A stretch of DNA of 64,000 nt. Origin: Acephala macrosclerotiorum (lineage: Eukaryota > Ascomycota > Leotiomycetes > Helotiales > Mollisiaceae). The notes below the pieces were generated by a model. That model saw only the letters and a list, made by a program, of their open reading frames with translations. It searched no databases and had not been told where the DNA came from. The stretch is taken from the NCBI GenBank assembly GCA_014904845.1, contig MU119411.1, positions 1 to 64,000 of the forward strand. The letters are read 5' to 3'. A program made the translations under genes and the position numbers. This document shows positions 21,941 to 31,565 of this stretch, in pieces; position 1 is the stretch's first letter; each line of letters opens with the position of its first letter.

Positions 21941-22592
21941 GTCTTGGTATAAATTGGAGAGAGCATTGATGTGGGAGTATACCTGGCATTGGGAGGGCTG
22001 GAAAAGGATGTGTACGTTTTGACTGCACTTGTATAGTTCGTTTGTCTTTTTCCGGCGAGTGAGGCGTTTTTTCATGGGTGGTTGTCGTCTTGCATACAAG
22101 TTGAGGTCTTCCGTACTTGACTCGGCTTGGGCGAGTTGGAATAGTGGGTTTTGACTCAACTATAGAGATAGAGAGGGCGATGGGGATTGTGGATAGGAGA
22201 GTCCTGTATATGGTAATGACGTTGAATTGAGCTTCATCTGCAAATCACTTCTGCCCTAACTTCCTCACTTCATTTTTCAATCTCATGGATAAGTATCCTT
22301 GTCAGTTTTGACCACCCTCATCAATACACTGTCGCCGCTTCCCCTTCTCCTTTGCCCGCTTCGACCCATTATCTTTAGGTCGGGTGCTCTTCCGGCTTCA
22401 GCCATCATTGAGCCACTATCGGCTTAGCCAGCTGCAGCCAAATCGTGTACGCTGCGTAGCTCGCCGACTCACCCCTGAGCCCTTCAAGAAGCATCCTGAG
22501 CTTTATAAGCCTTGTGAAGGGTTTATCAGTAGTCGAAAGGGGAACTAGAAAGGACTATTGGTCGACAAAAATACACCTTTAACAGGATGCCA
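21941..22592. other. convergent intergenic region
   Basis: 652 bp between CSI2 and the converging NACHT gene. No gene or repeat is recognised. Confidence 0.5.
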
Positions 22593-25587
22593 CTACCCTC
22601 TAATACAAATCCAACCCCAAAAAGAGCAACCCTGACGGTGGTTGGGTATGAAGTCTTCCTCCTCCGCTACCCTTGTCGCCAGGAAACTCTTAAGTTCCAA
22701 AGCTTGGGGTAGACCGCAGCCCTTCAAAAAGCCATCAATAATATCCGAAGCAGACATCACACCTGCTCTCCTTGTCTTACACATTGCTCTGGGGTTTGCC
22801 CCGTATATTAACAGTACCGTAAGCATTTCTATTTGCTCAAGTCGCTGGTCTTCTCTCGGCTCAGAAAAGTTTCGAAACGATTGCTCGAAGACGTACGTTA
22901 AGGCTTCCTCCCAGGGACTCAGTCCAAATTGTCCTATCAAATTCATGTTGGGATCTGCCCTGGTTTTCCCATGCTCCAAGAGTAGAGTGATCATTTTGGC
23001 ACTGAGCGGAAATCGGTACGCAGTTGGCCTAGGGTTGACCGCATATGAAAGAAATTATTAACCGTTAGATAATTCGGTCTCTTCAAATCCGTAATCTAGC
23101 TTTTCGCGGACATATCCGTGTAGCCCGAATCGAACTGCGACATTCATGAATGATATTCGAAGCTCTTTTTGTAGATAAAAGGTCCAGTCACTCGTCCAGT
23201 CTTCTTCCTGTATCATTTGGGTCTTGATCATATGACTTGCGATCGTTTGGTCTAGCTCGTCAATTAAAACAAAATGTGATCGGTCCGTTTCGTTACTCGC
23301 ATGATGAGCATGCAATAAAGCGGCTAATACGAGACGCCAGAACGACTGGGTTATCTGGCCGCTGGGGGTGGCTTTCAGTTGAAAAACGCATGATCTTAGC
23401 ATCGAGATATTTGGGTTGAAGGTGGTGCCCGCAGTACGAGATACGACCGTTTCCCATATCGAGGACCTCTCCAGGTATTCCTGTACTGTACGGTGGAGGT
23501 ACTGGACCTTACGCGTGGGGAGAGGTTCTGTGGAGGACGTTTGAGTCTCCAGTAGACCAGCACATTGACCTTTAAGTCGATCTTCTACTGTTTTTAACTT
23601 AAGGTTGGTAGGCGTTCCCTCCAAAAACGGCACAGAATTGGTCCCGGACAGGTCGCTTTCATCGATTGCGAAGGAGAGTCCCAAAAGTGTCAGGGGTACA
23701 GGCTCTTCGGCTCGTGGACCCATGTACTTGAGGTAATCTCTTGCTGATCGTTCTATTTGGAAGATCTCCGAAGCTTTTCTTGCATAGAACGGATCAATGC
23801 AAGCGAGCATGTGGCTGTAAAGTGCTTCCAAGTCAGAAGGGAGAAGTCTCACACGCCGCTGGAGATCTCGCATATCATCTCGATTACTCAAACCCGAGAG
23901 AAGTGATTTGACAACGAGACTCACCCAGAGAAACACTCCCTCTGCCTTTCTCACTATCTCGTTAACTAAATCCGAAGTCCGTCGTGGTTGCTTTAATGCA
24001 AGCCGCTGAAATTGTCGATGATGTTCTAAAGTATCAGCGACATAGTACTGGATGTCTCTAACTGTCAAGTCTTGAAGTCGGAGACACGGTGAGCCTTGAA
24101 ATACATGTCCGAACAGCACCAATGGTCTGCTTGACAAGCAAACTTTGATACATGGTGATGTAGTAAATGACTCGAAAATTTGAGCCACCTCGTCATGATC
24201 CCCATCATATTCATCAAGGCCGTCAATAAACAAACAAAGCCTGATTTTCACAATATCCTGGCGAGAGAGAAGTTGAAAAGCCCGCTTTAGTCTTGTTAAT
24301 GACCATATATCACGTTCTGGTTGTATTGTGTCGATAAGACAAGTGTATCTTTTGGCCCAGTCTCTCGGGAGAACAACCGGGATGAGATCTGGGTGTTGAC
24401 GAAGGACTTCGTAAAGAAGCGATCGGAGAAGCCCACTCTGGGATTTCTGTTCAACCATCCCACTTCCCCAGAAGAAGAAGGCGGCTATGCATAAAGAGCT
24501 AGAACCAGACCAATGCTTGAGATTTTCCATAGTCAGAGGATTTTCATACAGATATCTCATCAGCGTCGATTTGCCTGATCCAGCCTTTCCGTTGATCCAG
24601 TAGATACCTGACCCCGATTTCAGCCATTCGACAAAGCTGTCTTCCATCTCTTGGCTGGTAGGCTCTTGAAATATCCAATCAAATGTTTTCGCATGAGCCT
24701 CCGGAATTGCTTCCTGACGACCCATGATTGTCAGAAAATACAAGCTTTTGAGTATTTGTTTTCCAACTGCAGTCCTCAAACGATCCTCCTCGTCTTGGAT
24801 ATCGTCCATCACTTTCTGAATGCGTGATTCGGGATCCTGTACGACGGAGCCCAGAGTTTGCTGAAGGAGATCGACTACGATCGCGCGCGTTTTGTCGTGT
24901 TGCTCAACCACCACTACCTCCATACGGTCTAGCATCCGAGAGACTGTTAGGATCTGCTCTTCCAAGTCTGACGAGAAAACTGATTGAGAGTCGATAAGAA
25001 CAGTAATTATTTCTTGAGTTTTGCTATCAAGATGATCAAACCGGGAGCACGATTGCAGGGCCTGGGTCTCCACTTTTTCCCTTAACAGTTATCAGCATCA
25101 GGAAATGAAATCTGAAGAGGATATGTGCGGTTCAGACCGAGACGCACCGTAGTTCAACCATGACATGAGTCTCAAGAGCTTGTCTCAGCATCGATAAGCG
25201 CTTGAATAATGCATCTAAGTCCTTCTCGGTCCAACAAGACTTTATGGCATGCTTTAGAGTTCGCCATCTCCGAGGTTTGCCTGTGATTTTAAGATTCTCC
25301 AACTTCGCTATAATATCTTCCGCAACTTGCGTACAGGAACAACAAAGCTCTACCAGCGATGAATAGTCGTCAGCACCTGATCCTGTCAAAACCTCTGAGC
25401 CTTGAGGCCGTTGAAGCTTTGCAACAATCTTCAATAGCGTTTGAGTGACAAGATCGAGCTCTTCGTTGACTGTCAGACTCCCGTTCGAAGATCGGTAGAG
25501 CTCTTGACTTCGTGATACAAGCTTGCTACCGAAATCAACAAATTGGACAATTGTCCCTGCTAACGAAAGTGCAGTCAAAGGATCCAT
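22593..25587 (-). pseudogene. NACHT-type STAND protein, broken by two tandem in-frame stops
   Basis: Exon 1 (25587-25148) starts MDPLTALSLAGTIVQFVDFG, a fungal STAND N-terminal helical domain. The GTG at 25617 is not the start. A 67-bp intron leads to exon 2 (25080 onward). At about residues 311-318 lies the P-loop GKAGSGKST, and near 430-440 the Walker B region LCLFIDGLDEYD, as in NACHT NTPases. The first stop, TAA at 23060-23058, would give an 820-aa protein and is followed directly by a second TAA (23057-23055). The same frame then stays open to 22593 and reads FLSYAVNPRPTAY, MITLLLEHGKTRADPNMN and an ankyrin-like continuation, the usual C-terminus of this family. No GT..AG intron of plausible length removes the stops. 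It is either a recent pseudogene, a truncated allele or a readthrough case. Such proteins act in fungal non-self recognition. Confidence 0.82.
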
Positions 25588-25870
25588 AGCCGTCACCGAA
25601 TTGATTTTGCATAGCACGGTGGGAAGGAGAAATCAGATGGGATGAATTCCCTGGCTCGAGAATTTTGAATTTCTTCCCAGCCTTGCAGGTCAAAAGCAAT
25701 TGCAGACCTGATGCCTAGACAAGGCTTTCCGAGCCCCTGTCAGACGGCGCGCCACATGATTTGTCTGGACTACATAGACATATGTTCTTTACTTGTCTCA
25801 AGTTGCTCAAGTGAGGCATCCATGCGCTACGCCAATTTCGAAATGAAGTTTTAAATGCCTTTGACGATAG
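25588..25870. promoter_or_regulatory. NACHT gene upstream region
   Basis: 283 bp between the NACHT start and the dispersed repeat. It contains no ORF of note and is the presumed promoter. Confidence 0.4.
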
Positions 25871-26195
25871 TTAAAGGTTTCTTGCTAAAGGAAAAAATGT
25901 TTATATAAAAGTTACGTAATAACACGTGATATTTTTGAAAAATTTAAATCACGTTTTTGTGCCAAGATTTGCCGAGAAACGCTAAGATGTGTCGCTTTTG
26001 GCATTTAGCGCTCCCCGTGAAGCTCCTCGTAAAGCTCTAGTTTCACGTAAGGAGGGTTGTAAAGGGGAACGCCCCTACTCGCGCCGGCGGAGCCGGTGCG
26101 AATAAAAACTCTATAATTTAAAAGCTTTATATCATTTCAAAGTTCAAGTCGTCAAAGGCAGGGCATGGCGCGAGGCACGAGGGACATCCCACTAT
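25871..26195 (+). repeat. dispersed repeat, lightly mutated copy
   Basis: This copy keeps GC-rich segments (for example GCGCCGGCGGAGCCGGTGCG at about 26080). It aligns along its length to about 350-676, where nearly every C and G outside retained CpGs has become T or A. Homology ends at the CACTAT boundary (26195 and 676). No TIRs or coding region were recognised, so the class of element is unknown. Confidence 0.85.
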
Positions 26196-26468
26196 TCAAT
26201 TTCGTTCTTACTCAAAGAAGCCTGATTCTTGAATTTAGTGATCACCAGACGGCAACCTGGGGCCGCGCATCACGTGCACATGCACGGGCCCTGCGCCGCT
26301 TAAAAGAATTATTATACTATGTCCTCGTCCTTCGTGTGCATCCCGGTCCTTCTGCCCTGACCTAGTTTATCCTCCTATTAGGCTTACTGCTCGACCCTGC
26401 CGCAGCCAGGGAGATCATGCTAGATAGCTGAAGGGCAGCTTCTAACGGAATCTGCGAATTGCCCTACG
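26196..26468. other. short gap upstream of the HNH gene
   Basis: 273 bp. The ORF at 26165-26365 spans the repeat boundary and is not convincing. It probably includes the HNH-gene promoter. Confidence 0.4.
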
Positions 26469-27450
26469 ATGCCAATAAACCGCGCCGCATGGCGTAACGT
26501 CCATATTTATGATGCGTCTACTAGAGCAACTTTAGGGGGATTTTATCAGAAAGGTTCTTTGACCGACGCAAATCTGATATGGATCCTTAGCAATATTATT
26601 CTTGTTGTGGAAGGTCACTGGACTATCAAACTTAGGAATTCTGGTCGGACAATTACCCCATCAAGCAACCCGGTTGTGCCTGGGGACTATGATATTTACA
26701 ACGATGGTTAGTCTTTTCTTATGTAATATTGATAGCATTCCTTTAGTAACTTATCTAGGGCCTATTCTAATAAGTGATGAGGCGTGGTTTGCCCGATTAA
26801 TCAGTCACGCTACCTCGGGTCGAGAAGACACATTTCGTGCTAAGGTCCGCGCACGGGATGGGAAATGTGTTATATCCGGAAAGGATAATGATGGGGCTCC
26901 GTGGGACGTCTGGGCTGGTTTTGAAGCCGCACATGTGTTCCCACTACAGCATGAAAGCCTATGGACCCAACACGATCACGGGCGTTGGATTACGAACATG
27001 GACTGCGGAAGTTCCAGAATAAACTCTGTTCAGAACGGATTACTTATGTCAGAGAATTTGCACACTCAGTTTGACCAATACCTATTCTCTATTAACCCGG
27101 ATGTAAGTATCCTAGAACTTGTCTCGGCAATACTAACGCAGCAAAAGGACGGTTGGAAAATCATCTCGTTTATGCCTAACCGGGAGGGAATAGATGGAAG
27201 AATCCTTGACCCTATCTGTCGCAATCCAAATAATCCTGATCGTGTGTTAGATGACGCGTTACGATGGCACTTTCGACAAAGTGTACTCGCTAATATACGA
27301 GGCGCAGGGGAGCCTGTCTTTGAGACAGACTTCCCCGGTGGTACAGATATGATGGCAACACTTCGCACTGAACCGTATGGCAAAGAGAGGTTTGAGACGG
27401 AGCTCGAAACGAGGCTGAGATTAGACGGACAAGACAAGATAAGATCTTAG
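26469..27450 (+). CDS. fungal HNH endonuclease-domain protein
   Basis: Two exons (26469-26706, 26759-27450; 52-bp intron) give 309 aa. The N-terminal 80 residues (MPINRAAWRNVHIYDAST...) are typical of these proteins. The HNH core follows: DGKCVISGKDND at about 113-124, AAHVFPL with H138, QNGLLMSENLHTQFD with N172, H181 and D185. The intron joins DIYNDG to PILISDEAW in phase, as in relatives that read through this point. The family is abundant and expanded in ascomycetes. Its cellular role is unknown, and nuclease activity is inferred only from the motif. The location between a broken NACHT gene and a decayed HET gene marks an accessory island. All motif residues are intact. Confidence 0.88.
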
Positions 27451-28095
27451 CCATATCTTTGCCGTCTCTTTAATCTTGCTAATCGTAAATCTTTCTATTG
27501 AAGGGTCGAGCGCATTGAGTGATAGTTTTTTAGATTGGCGTGGCTAAAAATTATAAGGATTGCCTATAGATGCTAGGTGCTGCTTTCTACTACGTTTGTA
27601 AACGTTAGAGCAGCGCGAGATTTTGGTAAGATAGCTATAGAAAACAATTGCCAACCCTGCAGAAAACAACAGCCAGTTTGACGTCCGCTCGCAAGCTCAG
27701 TCTGCCTGCATGCAGCTGCATTCGGCGAGGTCGCAGCCACAGGAAGCTCCTGCTAATCGTAAGTCAACATCACCACAATTTTGCAATTTCCTTTCTGTAC
27801 AGCGCCCGCTATTTCTCGCAAAGTTTCAGTCGACATATTGATGCTGCGCTGTTGACGAACCGATTGACTTATCAACTAGTTGACAATACTCGAGCTTTGC
27901 GGTGGATTTTTCATTCTTGGCGTGAAAGCCATAAAGCAAGCCATGAAAAGACGCCGCAAGGAAGAGGCCCCAAGCCCGGCGATGAGGGTTTCCAAGCTTC
28001 CACCAAGGATACGAACTCAACTATATTGCCTAGTCCTTTTCCTAACCCCGGTAAAGTGACAAACGGCACTCGAAAGCGGCAATGCTTGGACCTAG
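27451..28095. other. spacer between HNH gene and HET relic
   Basis: 645 bp. An open frame (27648-28342, TTG-initiated) runs through its second half into the HET relic. Its early part shows no homology I recognise and may be decayed 5' coding sequence or UTR. Confidence 0.4.
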
Positions 28096-30382
28096 AGATG
28101 GAGGATGAAGCCATGTCATTTGACGTCGAAGGCGCGGTCTCATGTTCAAGCCACAGTCTGGACTCTGCTTCAACGGATGATCTTTGTGAGAGGTGCAAAA
28201 GTATCGATTTTGATCGTCTTTTTCAAGCTGGGATGAAAAGCTTCTATACAGAAATCGCTACTATGTATCCAACAAATGACGAGTTAGCTGTGTGTGGTGA
28301 CACAAATATCCAGACCAGCATAGAGAATTGGGAGGTTTTAATTGTGAACTATGCAAGTTCTTCGCCTCTGTCTTGTCGCCTCTGGAAGAGGAGGCAGAGG
28401 ATACGAACGGCGAACTGTATCGTTACATCTATGCTTTCTCAACATGGATTGACTTTATCAACGATTACTACGACCATTTTCTCGAACAGGATATGGTAGT
28501 GCCAGGTCTGCTACACTCTCGATGGCACTAGGCTGCTCGTTTTTCCCCCAAATGGGGCCCCACGACATGTTTAAATCCTTGCATCAATTAAAAATCGCGA
28601 GTAATTTTACTAAAAAACTCGGTTTCCGATTATTTAATCCCGGGCCTTTTTTCACTTCTTTACCGAAGCTCGTATTACTCAAGCTTCCTCCCGCCGCACG
28701 TCCTCGTGGGGCCCCATGGGGGAAAAACCGAGCAGCCTACGAGTCGAAGCAATGTTGCAACACTCTGCGAGCGAGAAGGGGACCTTTTCAGGGCAAGCGG
28801 TTACTTGTGTCTTCTACAACCTGGTCGAGTTGGACCACATATCGAACCTCGCCAAATATCTCGCGAGCACTTCGATATTATATTTGCGAGATCTTGCTTA
28901 GATTAATGCACCGGGAACCATAAGCTTTGCAGGGAAGGATTAGCAAGTCACAGGCTTCCATCGACCCTCAGAGTCATCTAATACAGAACTGGATTTGTCG
29001 TTAAAGCACCTTCCAATTGCAATTGTGTAGCTCTGTCCTATGTATGGGGAGCTACAATGGAAGAAGGTAGCCCGAAGGCTCGTGGCAGTGGTTAAGTTAC
29101 AGTCTTTAACCGTTGTCCAAAGGTCATAATGGATAGTGTGGAGGCTTCAATCGCCCCGAACTTTGAGTATCTTTGGGTCAACGGATATTGCATTGACCAG
29201 TCGGATGAGCTGGGCAAGCACACCCAGATTCGCCAGATGGATTTGAATCACAGCAGCCTCATTTTCAAATAGGTCAGCATCAATTGCTATCAACATTACC
29301 ACACCCTGCCCACATACTATCAAACTCAAAGTGGGCTATGAGAGGGTGAACATTTCAAGAAGGCCTCCTATGCAAACGGCGGCTGATATTCACTGAACAG
29401 CAGATCCTCTTCAAATGCAACGGTAGTCACTTCTCCGAGCCTCTCAAAATAGCGTCGGAAGCTATGATCGACAAAAGCACAGGAGTTTTCAGATCAGGTG
29501 TCCCAACTGGTGCTTTCGAATGGAAGACACCTGGTAGCGAGCCTGCTCTATTTATGCGCTACGTGTCCGAGTTTACTAAACGTGAGCTCACCTTCCTAAA
29601 CAACCGCCTGAATGCTATGGCTAGCATATTTCATGCATTTGAAAGGAGCATGATACCTGTTCATTAGATTCTTGGAATTCCTCTTGTAGCGCTATCTTAT
29701 TACATGCAGCTATTCACGAGCATCTACTAAACCCTCGAGCAGTGTCTGCTCATCGAACTCGCTTGGCAGTCTAACCAGCTAGAAACGCGGATCATTGGTT
29801 GTCCGTCATGGTCTTGGACTGCTTGGACTGGAGAAGTAGGTCCAGAGACACTGAGATCATCCGGACTCTGATCTCTCAAGAATGCAACAGTTCAGATCGA
29901 AATAGGAAAGGAGGGGCCTTTGCAACTCCCGCGTTGGGAGAATTCGCCCGACTTCTCGAAAGTGGATCTCAGTAACAACATCGTATTGCATATTGAAACA
30001 GAAACATTTACCTGTTCGGCTATGTACTATGACGAGCAAAATCCCATTCCTAGCAAGTACTACTCGGGGAAACCTGGACACTATCCTACTATCCCACTAG
30101 AAGATGGAGATGGCAGCTTTTGATATCTCAGCTGGTTTCCGGACGCTGTGTATTCCGACTCAGACCACTCGACAAGGACCTTTACTGCAATCTTGATCGG
30201 AGATTTGTTTTCAACTCAAACCCTGGACTCAGACCACCGTATGGTATTACTGTACGTGGAAGAACGTGGAGGTGGATATTCAGAAAGGGTCGGTTGTGGT
30301 ATTGGTGAGCTATTATTACGCACAGACTTTGGGTGGGGAGACAATAGTAATAGGTTTGAGCGTTGGATAAAGATGAATGTTC
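28096..30382 (+). pseudogene. decayed HET (heterokaryon incompatibility) domain gene
   Basis: All landmark motifs of a HET protein appear in order but in different frames and with stops. LCERCKSIDFDRLF (near 28180) is followed by a +2 frameshift at about 28340 into FNCELCKFFASVL. After the MITE come REHFDIIFARSCLD, TAA (28904), CTGNHKLC, RVI, TAA (28979), CVALSYVWG (near 29040), YLWVNGYCIDQ and KHTQIRQMD (29167-29244), RG-stop-TFQEGLL (TGA at 29347, from an expected Trp), RRLIFTEQQILF, YVSEFTKRELTF, CPSWSWTAWTG (29800), then a C-terminal region with TGA at 30121 and RMVLLYVEERGGGY. HET proteins trigger programmed cell death on non-self contact. This copy cannot encode one. Several stops fit G-to-A or C-to-T changes. 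Confidence 0.92.
28529..28739. mobile_element. 207-bp MITE with TA target duplication inside the HET relic
   Basis: 28531-28737 is bounded by inverted repeats of about 36 bp: GGCTGCTCG, a T run, CCCCC, then ATGGGGCCCCACGA. The inner end is reached with one 1-bp and one 2-bp difference between arms. TA stands on both sides (28529-28530, 28738-28739), as in Tc1/mariner-type insertions. The interior has no ORF. The element lies between the FNCELC and REHFDIIF parts of the HET relic. Confidence 0.88.
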
Positions 30383-30927
30383 GGAATGTTCGGGGACAGC
30401 GGAGGCTGTGCAGCCCCCGCTGGGACTAAAATGGTCGAATCCACCTGATCTCGACTTTTAATATAATAAAATGCTTTTTTTAAAGCTACAAATCAAATAT
30501 AATCTTTATTAAAAAAAGTTACAGTTTTAATTATATAAGCAATATCTTAAAAACGAAATTCTTTTACTTTAAATAAAAATAAATTTTATTACGTGCGTAT
30601 TTAAAAAAGGATATTTTCAAATTTAAACTTTGAATTTATTGTTTAATTTTAAACTTTCAAGTTTCTAAATCGAAGAACCAAATATTTTTATATTTACTTT
30701 AAAAAAAAAAAAATTTCTTTAGATTTTTTTCTTTACTTTTTTTATATTACGCATTAACTATATCTTTTTAACGCTTCAATCCTTAACTTTTAGAGCATTT
30801 CATGGCTACCCAGCTTTGATATAATAAGAATGCAGCAGATTATGGAGCGAAGTTATCCTTCACCGCCTTGCTCTAGTCCCAGCGGGGGCTGTGCAGCCCC
30901 GCTGTCCTTAAACATTCCATGAATGTT
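30373..30927. mobile_element. TIR element, AT-rich interior, probable 9-bp TSD (Mutator-like?)
   Basis: 30382-30918 has arms of about 45 bp: left GGAATGTTCGGGGACAGCGG..., right arm (reverse complement) GGAATGTTTAAGGACAGCGG..., both running into CAGCCCCCGCTGGGACTA. Most arm differences are transitions, plus one 1-bp indel. Each arm contains its own small palindrome around GGGGCTG. ATGAATGTT precedes the left end and follows the right end, which suggests a 9-bp target duplication as made by MULE transposases. The 450-bp interior is AT-rich without an ORF. Because the flank resembles the element end (GGAATGTT), the duplication length is uncertain. Confidence 0.8.
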
Positions 30928-31565
30928 GAGCGATGAAGAATTAAGCTAGGCTAGATTGCTCTAAGCATAGGTTTTCGCTTGTCTACCAATTGATTGCAAC
31001 CTCAAGTCTCCCTGAGGCTCGAGAGCTTAACTCCCCTGTCGTTAAATGGATAAGCTTAGCATTTTGAAGAGCTCACACGGACCATTTGCAATCTGCACCG
31101 CAGTTGCATAAATGTTTTATGACTACGAAGACGAATACAAAGGAATTATGCGGTGTCCACTCCAAGATCCCAGAGTTTTCAAGACCACCAACACGAACAG
31201 TCACATGAGCCATTGAGCGATATCCACCCCGACCCGCCCAGTCAAAGTTCCCATCCACCCCTCTGAATCTCTGAATACTAGTAAAGCCAATCCTCGGCTC
31301 AGTTTCCTCTTTGCTCCACGCGTCTTCGGACATCAACTACATCCGACTTCCACCTGCAGCCACGGATCCTGGAATACCGCGCGCGGGGAACCTAGGCTCC
31401 TGCTACCCGCACACATGATTTGAAACGAGCTGGTTTGTTCCCTAAAAACCCACTTCGGTGTGCCACTACGACCTTCTCTCAGGATTCTTCCTACTTTGTT
31501 ACCGCATTGTCCATAGCCTGCACCATTTACCACTAGTCAGAAACTCCAAAGTCAGGGAAGACAGT
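30928..31565. other. intergenic, promoter of the first bZIP gene
   Basis: 638 bp with only overlapping short ORFs and no gene. The right end should carry the bZIP 5' UTR. Confidence 0.5.

Noticed and set aside
23023..23056. 34-bp GT..AG intron across the NACHT tandem stops
   Set aside because: Below the minimum intron length seen here (44 bp) and shifts the reading frame. The same genomic frame is open on both sides of the stops, so a lesion is simpler.
27648..28098. Open frame before the HET relic as a separate gene
   Set aside because: It begins with TTG only, has no ATG before 28090 with supporting context, and leads directly into the HET N-terminal motif in frame. It is treated as possible decayed 5' sequence.
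29147..29329. Minus-strand ORF of 60 codons within the HET relic
   Set aside because: The plus strand carries the HET motifs YLWVNGYCIDQ and KHTQIRQMD across the same bases, so this is a shadow.
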